DNA of 64,000 bases from Tubulanus polymorphus (Eukaryota; Nemertea; Palaeonemertea; Tubulaniformes; Tubulanidae), in contig NC_134027.1 of the NCBI RefSeq assembly GCF_964204645.1, forward strand, positions 21,812,485 to 21,876,484. The letters are read 5' to 3'. A program made the translations under genes and the position numbers. How positions within the stretch are numbered: the first letter of the stretch is position 1; each line of letters begins with the position of its first letter. The notes below the pieces were generated by a model. It made no database searches, had not been told where the DNA came from, and saw nothing but the letters and a program-made list of their open reading frames with translations. This document shows, one piece after another, positions 56,386-64,000 of this stretch.

Positions 56386-56965
56386 GTCCATTTGTAACTG
56401 TCATTAGTGTTTGGCTCTTGGCATGCAGTTGCTATTTTAGTTGTATTGCTGCACTCAGGCAGCCACTATTATCACTAACTGCAGGCATGAAGTTTGATCA
56501 ATCATTGCAGCACCTTCCAATCCACCGGATACCTATGTCCATCTTGGCTCCATGAATGTAGTATTTATCATAATAAAGCTCATTAATTCTCGATTATATA
56601 AGCAACTGCACCGAAAGTCATCATCTAAAATGGCACAGTTTTTTGTGCTCCTTGTTGTGTCTTAGGGATTTCAGTAGGGCTTTAGGGGAGATCTCAGCAG
56701 GGCTTTAAGGGGATCTCAGCGGGGCTTGAGGGCGATCTCAGTGGGAATTCAGAAATGTTGTGTTGTCTATAAACTTGATAGTTCTAGATTGTTCCTGTTT
56801 GTTCATCTTCATTCGTATATTAGTCTGTTTTAAAGGTGGTCATTTAAACATTTGCCGGTTTAGATTCCTCTGTAACGATATCAACCTTTCACTTGAGCAA
56901 CTGGCCTTCAAATATTTACCCCCTTACGTTTCATACACGTGACTTCTTCGTGTTCTTTATCGTAG
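56386..56965. other. TBC1D30 intron 2, nothing recognised
   Basis: 56660-56755 holds four copies of a short GGGGATCTCAGCGGGGCTT-like unit. No gene. Confidence 0.35.
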
Positions 56966-56968
56966 CTC

Positions 56969-57292
56969 ATCCTCCTTTGGCAGGAAATCGAACCTAATGG
57001 CATCGGTAGACTAAAGACACGACGCAAAACCCTGCCACACTAGCCTGAATGTGCGGGTACATGCGTAGCTTTGTGGTAAGAAAACTTGCAGCGCCAATCA
57101 GAATGCCCGTTTTATAATCGCTGATGCAAATTTCGTGGATAAACTTAAAATGGAAAGACCCGACCTAAGATAAAGCAGGATTTCTGATTGGCTAATAATG
57201 ACATCATCTAAACCGCAACTCGGGCTAGTGTGGCAGAGTTTCTGTACTCTCGGTGTCATCAGGTTCGAATCTCTGCTGGGGTGGATTTTGTA
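56969..57292. mobile_element. B-box-armed foldback element, copy 4
   Basis: Starts CATCCTCCTTTGGCAGG and ends GGTTCGAATCTCTGCTGGGG. Contains AAACCCTGCCACACTAGCC near the left end and GGGCTAGTGTGGCAGAGTTT near the right, which extends the inverted arms to about 60 bases. Confidence 0.7.
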
Positions 57293-57936
57293 GTCAGGCT
57301 TCAGTGTCAAATTGCAGGTGGGTTTTTTATTCTTCATCACGATTTACAAACTTTTTGAAAACTAGTTCATCCTTTTATCGAAAAATTATGAACAATTTCA
57401 TCAATAATCAGTTTGCTGGCCAAGATTTACTGCGTATGGACAAGTGTGGTAGGAATTAGCTTGACAGCCAATGGTGAAAATGAAATGACAAGGGTTTAAA
57501 CTATGAATCTTGAATTATAGTTACTTAAAAGGGGCCGCTTTCGATAGAAATAAGTTAATATTTGGCTGGTTTACTTCTGGTGTAGTTCAAAATAGACCAA
57601 TTCAAGTCCAGAGTTCAAATTAACCAGGAACTGTGGACCTGGTCCTAGTTGTAGCTGTGACACCAAGCGTAATTAAGAAAAAAGCACCGATGACCCAGTT
57701 CCAGTGGAGTCGAAGCGAATCAAACGTAACCTCTGCACTGTGGAACTGGGCCCACTACGTATTTGAAACAAATTCCGGTTATGAATTAAGCTTTTGAATT
57801 GAAAACTAGTTCATTACTGCCTAGAATCCTGTAGAGTCAGGAAACTTTAAGCGAAGAACAGTAGAATTATAAAACCGGATTGCAGATCCAGTTCTGCAGT
57901 CATGAGTTAAAATCAAATTCGAAAGGCATGAACTGG
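57293..57936. other. TBC1D30 intron 2 with CAGTTCCACAG remnants
   Basis: 57620-57755 has GACCTGGTCCTAGTTG and ACTGTGGAACTGGGCCC; 57885-57910 has GATCCAGTTCTGCAGTCATG. They belong to the same foldback family as 46212-46323. Confidence 0.4.
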
Positions 57937-57937
57937 T

Positions 57938-58168
57938 GCCTATCACACAAGCATTTTTGGCATTCTACTCCAAGTCTGGACCAACTGTTCATGCGGGTGC
58001 CAAAAGGGCAGCGCCTGTTTGAACTGGGCAAAATTTGGCCCAACTGAAAATATCGGACCAGGCCAGTGCCAAATTTTAGCATCAGGTCAAATTATTGTGT
58101 GGGTATAGCATTTGGAGACACATTTCGCTTTGTCACAGCAAAAGCATTGTTTAGTATCGAGTTTTAGT
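57938..58168 (+). repeat. GGCCCGGGCC-type MITE, diverged
   Basis: CACACAAGCATTTTTGGCA, TTCATGCGGGTGCCAAA, ATCGGACCAGGCCAGTGCC and AGCATTGTTTAGTATCGAG follow in family order. Confidence 0.55.
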
Positions 58169-58295
58169 ATGTTTGGCCCAGGTTAAATGTGATCATAGAT
58201 ATAGGCTAATAAGAAATAAGTAAGTGCGCTGTGGTGATATTTTAGTTATTTTAGAGTTACAGTTCGGCCAAATACGTAGTACTTTGAAGGTTAAG

Positions 58296-58653
58296 CTGAT
58301 TTTATTAAAACTATGAGTGTTTTAGCTCGTCAGTATCTCCAGGACTTGTTGTCTACTGTTTATGTACCGTCTCGCCCACTTCGTTCCAGTAACAGCAGAC
58401 GGCTGTCTCGTGTTCCATACAGACTGAAGACATTCGGTGGACGTTCCTTCAGTGTCACTGCGGTAGCTCTCTGGAACTCTTTGGATGATGACCTCAGAAA
58501 CATTCCCAATTTTGTTAATTCCAAACAAGCGCTTAAGACTTTCCTGTCTCAAATTAGCTTACGACCTTTAACAACTCATTCCATGTGCAGGTGAACTTTG
58601 GTCACAATGAAATAGGCGTCGACCAATGTCACTGTTTATTATTATCATTATTA

Positions 58654-58697
<44 letters not shown>
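58296..58697 (+). mobile_element. LINE 3' fragment (CR1/L2-like) with (TTA)n tail
   Basis: The plus frame 58313-58594 reads QYLQDLLSTVYVPSRPLRSS, RVPYRLKTFGGRSFSVTAVALWNSL and SKQALKTFLSQ. This is the usual C-terminus of CR1-like LINE reverse transcriptases ('PSR.LRS...L.VP......FG.R.FS..AP.LWN.LP'). After the stop comes a short 3' UTR and a (TTA)n tail at 58640-58697. The copy is 5' truncated. Confidence 0.8.
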
Positions 58698-58700
<3 letters not shown>

Positions 58701-59100
58701 ATTAGTTATAGTAGCTTCATCAGAAGGTTCGTAAAGAATCCGTGTTAACCGGGTTCAGAGTAAATAACAGAGTAGTACTGTATAGGTTAACTGTTTATTT
58801 GACGCACAAGCTTTTGCTACTGATGTTTAAGAAGCTTCATTAGGTAAACCTGATACATTAGAAGCGAAAGCTTGTGCGTCAAACAAAGAGTTAACCTATA
58901 TAGTACTATTCATCTCGTTATTTATTAGCTTCATCAGGAAAACCAGTTAGGAGTGTCATGGTAAATGGTACCTGCCCGCCCACTCTTACACTATATGCTT
59001 TGTAATTATTTATATTCTGTAAGCAATAGAAATTAACGCTTTTACACAAGTGATAATGACTTCCAAACGAAGACTTCAATAGATAGCGTACTATTGTTCC
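58698..59100. other. TBC1D30 intron 2 with an inverted pair
   Basis: GGTTAACTGTTTATTTGACGC with AAGCTTTTGCTACTGA (about 58786-58825) recurs in reverse (GCTTGTGCGTCAAACAAAGAG TTAACC, about 58869-58895), forming a stem of about 40 bases. Confidence 0.45.
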
Positions 59101-59470
59101 ATAGCGGCATTCGCACGTCAGTCGCTAGGCAACCGTCGATATCAAAGTTTCATTGATGAAATGACGTAAATTGTAACGATGACAGCAGCACCGCTCACCG
59201 CGTGCTGTCGCTTCACACGCCGCGCCGCGTGGAGCCGAATTTACTTTTCGCCGCGTGTACTTACTGGAGTCGCTCGGATGCTGACGGTGGTTACTCTCAG
59301 TTCACCGTGGTTTAGGCTCTAAGTGTATGTATGTATGTATGCGCGTCCCTCTCTCAGTGTCGGAAAAATCAATCAATTGAACATTCACATCAGTACATAT
59401 CGCCACAGCAGCAGCAGCAGCAGCGGCAGTCAGCTTCCAGTCGCGATAGCGAGAACAACAAACAAAGCAC
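59101..59470 (+). promoter_or_regulatory. Candidate internal promoter with X-box and CRE-like sites
   Basis: GTCGCTAGGCAACC at 59121-59134 fits the RFX X-box (GTTGCYAGGCAACC) with one change. TGACGTAA at 59162-59169 is a half-diverged CRE. CpG-rich sequence follows (about 59190-59280, CGCCGCGCCGCGTGG). (TATG)n and (CAG)n tracts come next in what would be the 5' leader. It lies in TBC1D30 intron 2. Confidence 0.45.
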
Positions 59471-59471
59471 G

Positions 59472-59513
59472 ATGGCACAACGCTCTTCGTCAAGGACGCA
59501 TTCCTATACTGCG
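59472..59513 (+). other. Candidate short first coding exon
   Basis: ATG with a fair context (ACGATGG) opens 14 codons (MAQRSSSRTHSYTA) and meets a GTGAGA donor-like site in phase 0. The phase does not fit the next known TBC1D30 exon, so another partner exon or chance is likely. Confidence 0.2.
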
Positions 59514-59838
59514 GTGAGATAGATGGTCGGAACAAGAATAGGAATTCCGAACAATTCGAACGACTCATAAAAACATACACGCGTTCCGGATTACTTTAAA
59601 AAGCGTGTAATCGGTGAAATCGACGCTTATTTCATTCGTCATTATCAAAGGGAGTGATTTTAGTAACAGGAAGAAAGTCGACGTCGACCCGAATCGCGAC
59701 GGATTAATATCATATTTAGTTTGTAACGAAGATGTAAATATAAGGACGGTGTAAGGTTAATATGTAGAGGTGTGTGCGCGCGCGTGTGATTTCGTACGGG
59801 AATGACCTTAGTCTCGGGGAATTCATCGAATCCGAATC

Positions 59839-59959
59839 ATGCAGGATTTTCTGATGAGCTGGACGGCTAAAATCGGCTCGACGATGGGATTTCGAAAGCA
59901 GCGGCAATATCGACAACAAATCGACAATAATCATAACAGTAGACGCCATACAATTGCCG
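59839..59959 (+). CDS. Candidate alternative first exon (possibly of TBC1D30)
   Basis: ATG at 59839 opens 40 codons (MQDFLMSWTAKIGSTMGF, a basic QRQYRQQ run, then SRRHTIA) up to a GTAAGA donor at 59960. The exon ends in phase 1, the same phase as TBC1D30 exon 2, so it could splice to the same downstream exon. It lies 700 bases downstream of the X-box-like site. No family was recognised for the peptide. It could belong to a different gene starting here. Confidence 0.35.
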
Positions 59960-61518
59960 GTAAGAGACTGAATTACCGCAGATAGGGTTTGAATGTTGTA
60001 GACGTAACGATGTAGGCCTATCAGTAATAAGATAATGAGATAAAGACCCACTATTAAAAGAATTTTAAAATCGAGAATTTATTATCTTTAGTAGTACGAT
60101 ATACGATATATCAGTGTTATCACTATCACTTTTTAAGGAATAAAATCTTTTTTTTTGGCGAGTGATTTCGTTGTGTTTACACGCGCTAATAATAGATCGG
60201 CTATTTTTGGTATCAATTTCCTGTAATAGCTGATTTTTTATCCGCTACTTCGCCGACTCGGTGGTTCGATCGAATTCCCTCTTTGGACTATGCGATACGT
60301 ATTTGGCATGAATTCGGGTATTATTTCTATTATCTCTATATGTTGAATTACGATTCAAACAGCAAGGCCACTTACCTGTAAAATCGGGAATAGTCGGGGA
60401 ATTATGTTCTTTTTAGAAAAGTCGGGGAATAGCCATGTAAATTTGTAGAATAGCTAAAATGAGGGAAAAGTCTTATGAATTTGTTGAGATAGTTGTTGTT
60501 GGATCACGTGTATAATCAAACAGTTTCCATTCTATGTTTTATGTGTTTTGTCCGCATTAATGGATTGCATTCCTAGGAGGTCGAGTCGGGGGAAAACAAC
60601 TAAGAATGTTAGGAAATATTCAGGGAAAAGTATGTATCGAATACGTACAAAGTGTCCACCCTGTTAAAGGGTTAGGTTGGAAGATTGTTTCTATGGACCA
60701 GAACCAAATTTCCCAATTATGTACTTCGATTTAAAAACAAAAAATTCTGTAATTTCCGCCGCCGATCACACAACTGTATCTGAACTTCGATTTCTGATTT
60801 CAAAATCGAACCCCCTATTTCGCTCTCGGCACCTGATCCTACCAATTAGATAAACAACATGGTCGATCCCTGTTTTAAGATCGAAGGGGTCAGATTCATG
60901 CATCGATCTTCTATTTCTATTATGAAAGTTAAACCTTATTATGAAAGTTAAACATCAAGGAGCAATCATCGATCTTCCTCTTTACGAATGAAATTATTTC
61001 ATTATCGTCGCCTTATTATGAAAGTCAAAGTTTATCGCTAACGGTAGGTACTCTGTGGATTTGATTATCTACGAGCGATGGTAGAAGTCAGTGTTACGCC
61101 TTGTTCCTAGGTGGCGATATAAATAGATTTTGATGCGATTAAATCGTCTTTAAAACGCCATTGAATCATATTCAACCGTGAGGTTTCCGAGTCTATTTTT
61201 TGTATTCCGTATGAAATGGAAAATGATTACTCCGAGCTTAAAAACCTGTCAACTTCGAAGTCAAAAAGGCCTTGCTGGAAGAGAAGCAGGGGTTTTTGAC
61301 TTCGAAATCTGAAATTAAAATGATAAAATGAATGGTCAGGTGAAATTTCGGTTTAAATTGACTGTTGTCTGGGCTGGGTTTTTCCCCGCAGTACCCCTAC
61401 GTAGTGGAACAACTATGCGGGCCATTTTATCCATTTAGAAATTTAGGAAGCATCTGAAATGTTTCCTTTTTTAAAAAGGGGCATTTCATCATTTGTAACG
61501 CATTATGTGGGCAGCTTG
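59960..61518. other. TBC1D30 intron 2, repeat remnants
   Basis: 60040-60085 shares the CCCACTATTAAAAGAATTTTAAAA end with the repeat at 6816-7085. 60361-60665 starts GGCCACTTACCTG and ends GTGTCCACCCTG, a possible hAT-like MITE. 60905-61035 has three ATTATGAAAGTTAAAC-like segments. No gene. Confidence 0.35.
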
Positions 61519-61795
61519 GTGGATTTGGCGGGGTGGCCACTGACCTGGAATACCTGGAACACTTAGGGAATGAGAAAAATATTTTTTTTTAATTAGCGAA
61601 AGCTCAGGGAATTCACCAAAATTCTGGAAAACTCAGGAAATTCTTTATCAGTCAGTACGTGATTCAATGAAAATGAATGAATCGTAACATGAAGATTTCT
61701 CCGATTCACTCGGAGGGAATCCTGTGTAATCACATGGAAAAATCAGGAAAAACTTGGGGGATTCATAATGGGTGGAAAGTGGCCGTCACCTTGTG
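61519..61795. repeat. GGTGGCCAC-ended MITE candidate
   Basis: Left GGGTGGCCACTGACCTGGAA and right GGTGGAAAGTGGCCGTCACC are imperfect inverted ends. The CACTCGGAGGGAATC segment matches 26410-26425. Confidence 0.45.
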
Positions 61796-61899
61796 TCAGC
61801 GCTATTTAAGGCCCATATTAAACATCATCGAATCTAAGGAGTAGATAATCGGGAAATTTCGGCGCCGTTTTCGTGGAAATCATCAAGCGAGAGGTTTAG

Positions 61900-62165
61900 C
61901 GAGGATTATATGTAGCTGAAAATTCCGCGAGTGACATCGAAGAAGAATTCCCAAATAAGAATACAGATACAGTTGTCATGGTTACGCGGCGGCACTGACG
62001 CCATCGACGTTCGAGTGACGTCATTAATCTCGGACGCCGCGTCGTCTCCTTGGAGATTCGTGATTAGGATTAAACTCGTTACTCGAGAGAGGGACTGTTC
62101 GCTGCGTGCGTTTCGTATCTCGTATAATCATCCTGCCAGTACGTCACGTATATATGGGTCGCTCT
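61900..62165 (+). promoter_or_regulatory. Second cluster of X-box-like and CRE sites
   Basis: GTTGTCATGGTTAC at 61972-61985 resembles an RFX X-box, and a perfect CRE, TGACGTCA, is at 62016-62023, in a CpG-rich stretch. An open frame of 78 codons runs through it, but I see no protein family. Could be an enhancer or another promoter. Confidence 0.35.
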
Positions 62166-62204
62166 AATTTTCGCAGATGAAAAATCGCAATTTGTCGCTT
62201 TTAA

Positions 62205-62491
62205 CCCTTCCAGTGCGTCTTCACCGCTGTGCGGTGTATGAATCGTTGATGGATTTTGCTAATACACCGCACTGCGGTGTATTGATGTAAATAGTAATTG
62301 GTTTTTATCTCTATTAAAGATGGCAGCGCATGTCAAACATAGTATAATATTAGTAACTTACGATACACCGCACCGCGGTGTAGATGCAATATAGTGGTAT
62401 TCCCGTTATTAAACACACTAGGGTGGAATTTTTCAAATGTTTCAAATTATCTCAAGCGCTATAAGGTATTTATTAGTCAGCACTGAAAGGG
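62205..62491 (+). mobile_element. piggyBac-type MITE, copy 3
   Basis: 287 bases between TTAA at 62201-62204 and 62492-62495. It has the best-kept internal palindromes: CACCGCTGTGCGGTG, CACCGCACTGCGGTG and CACCGCACCGCGGTG. Confidence 0.88.
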
Positions 62492-62810
62492 TTAAGGCGG
62501 TCGCTGCTGGCTACAAATATACTCTAATATACTCACTCGTACTGGTAACAGGTAAAACCCCTCATAATCTTGGTAAAATGGGTTTTTTATCCGAATTGTT
62601 GATGTCCTACCAGTATTAGTGAGCAATTGATATGTAACAAAATAGCCTGAGTATGAGTAGAATATTCACCAATGCTCAGAGAATGCATCTTGGGGAATAG
62701 TTTAATAAAAATATTTCTAGGAGAGGAACCTTGGACACCGCTTTCCGGACACCGCCTTTTTTATAATTTAAGAATGCCCCTTTCAAAATCCTGGCTACGG
62801 GCTTGCCGCC

Positions 62811-63166
62811 GGTAAAAATCCACCCTAGGTAAAAATCCCCACAAATTTGATTTCATGGCAAAATTCAATAAAATATTTTAATATTCTTACGATAATCTGT
62901 GACTTTTGCCGAGCTACGTGCATAAAAATGATATTATTCTGTGACTTGTGGCAAGCAACATGCATATAAAATCATATCGTAATTTTTGGAAATTTCTATA
63001 AGTAATTTAGTTTTAAAAGTAATAGTAATATATGTATGTACCCTAAATATTGTTGTAAAAAGCATCATCTCATTTTCGTTTAGGTTTTATACTAAGGTTT
63101 GGTAGAAAACTGAACTTGGGGGGATTTTTCCTGGGGAAATTCTACTGGGGGGGGATTTTTACCAAC
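62811..63166. repeat. Inverted-repeat element with GGTAAAAATCC ends
   Basis: Left GGTAAAAATCCACCCTAGG plus TAAAAATCCCC; right GGGGGGATTTTTCC, then CTACTGGGGGGGGATTTTTACC. The two half-arms are each repeated within an arm. The centre is AT-rich and non-coding. Confidence 0.6.
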
Positions 63167-63649
63167 ATTCCGTTGTACTTCCAGTTCTGTGACCAGTGCC
63201 ACTATATTCATAGCTGCTTCTTTTTGACGGTTTGATATTCGCACTCTGGCACACTGGGGCACACTGGAATCATGACATGGTTCATGAATGGCTGGCGATG
63301 TGAACGAGTTCTGTTTCATTCTCAATACTCATTGGTCAATAATAATTTCGAAAAAATTTGAACGAAGGCCATGTAAAAGCTCCAGTGCCAACCTACGGAT
63401 TTGTAGCGATACTCGGGGCTGGTACTGTATATCAAGCCAGCAGCTGAGTATTAAATGAATTATTTATTCATATTCAGTTATTTATTTATTGTAGTGACAC
63501 GTACATCATATTTGAATATAACCCATAAGCACTCCGGAATTTCTCTACGTAGTGTCTTTTACCGTTCTCAGAAAAATCAAGGGGAAAACTCACTATGTTT
63601 TCGTATGATAAAACATTCGATGAATTAGGCCACCAAAAATGACCTTTCG
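63167..63649. other. TBC1D30 intron 2, nothing recognised
   Basis: Non-coding intronic DNA. Confidence 0.3.
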
Positions 63650-63950
63650 GCCCCCTCCCCTCGAAAATATCCGCACCTACTTGGCACGGATTACGCCCAA
63701 GTCAAACGTGTGATCGCACCTAATTAGCACGTTCACACCTAAACTACTCACTCCATACTAAACAATGCTCAAACAAAGTGAATTGAGTCACTCCCAGAAC
63801 CAGTTGCAATTCACCAGCAATGATTTGAATTTGGCTCGGGCCTGGTCCAATGTTTTTGTTCGGGCCTAAGGCGTGGGCCCATTTGGCACCCATGTGATCA
63901 GTTGCCAAATTAAGCCCGGGGCAAAAATGCTTATGTGATCACGGCTTAAA
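63650..63950 (-). repeat. GGCCCGGGCC-type MITE
   Basis: Reverse orientation: CGTGTGATCGCACCTAATTAG, TACTCACTCCATACTAAACA, GAACCAGTTGCAATTCACC, GGGCCTGGTCCAATGTTTTTG and, at the right end, TGTGATCACGGCTTAA. Confidence 0.65.
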
Positions 63951-64000
63951 AGTTAGCGCTCAGATCATCATGTTCATACTCCAAATACTCAAGAATTTCA

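Noticed and set aside
1-64000. CRISPR arrays, rRNA or intact tRNA genes
   Set aside because: No regularly spaced short repeats with unique spacers, no rRNA signatures, and tRNA-like boxes occur only in SINEs and foldback arms that cannot fold as a full tRNA.

Overview
The window looks like nuclear DNA of a lophotrochozoan invertebrate, most likely a mollusc. Genes have GT-AG introns. Two ancient animal genes, FDXACB1 and TBC1D30, are recognisable. Mobile DNA is of metazoan kinds: Ty3/Gypsy and BEL/Pao retrotransposons, tRNA-derived SINEs, LINE 3' ends, piggyBac-type MITEs, and a tandem-core element with a GACG microsatellite and 3' hairpin like the 'pearl'/Helentron-derived elements known from bivalves. 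There are no bacterial-style operons. The species cannot be told from the sequence.

Layout. 1-7.4 kb: a LINE-like tail, a short tandem-core element, a single-exon class A GPCR gene (3220-4263), a 20-bp-unit minisatellite and a near-perfect palindrome (5484-5635). 7.4-9.8 kb: a gene with two tandem coiled-coil plus propeller-like modules, broken by a deletion/frameshift and one in-frame stop. 10.6-19.6 kb: a complete young Ty3/Gypsy element on the minus strand with near-identical 1.2-kb LTRs; its gag and protease are separated only by one in-frame UAG. 19.9-21.6 kb: a degenerate tandem array and a 300-bp repeat that is inverted relative to a copy at 1.1-1.4 kb. 23.3-24.6 kb: the long copy of the tandem-core element.

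25.1-29.6 kb: complete four-exon FDXACB1 on the minus strand. It diverges from TBC1D30, which starts at 30957 on the plus strand. TBC1D30 exon 1 (30957-31476) and exon 2 (51256-51420) flank a 19.8-kb intron holding a BEL/Pao element (35179-41185, two-substitution LTRs but broken reading frames), a LINE fragment, a SINE and many MITEs. The TBC (Rab-GAP) domain exons lie beyond the window. Within the following intron, at 59.1-60.0 kb, a GC-rich stretch carries an RFX X-box-like site, a CRE-like site and a candidate first exon whose donor phase matches TBC1D30. This suggests an internal alternative promoter.

From 33 kb to the end the DNA is dominated by small inverted-repeat elements: a family rich in GGCCCGGGCCAAATT, three TTAA-flanked piggyBac-like MITEs, a foldback family whose arms carry a tRNA B-box-like sequence, and a CAGTTCCACAG foldback family. 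All functional statements come from motif recognition by eye; no searches were run.
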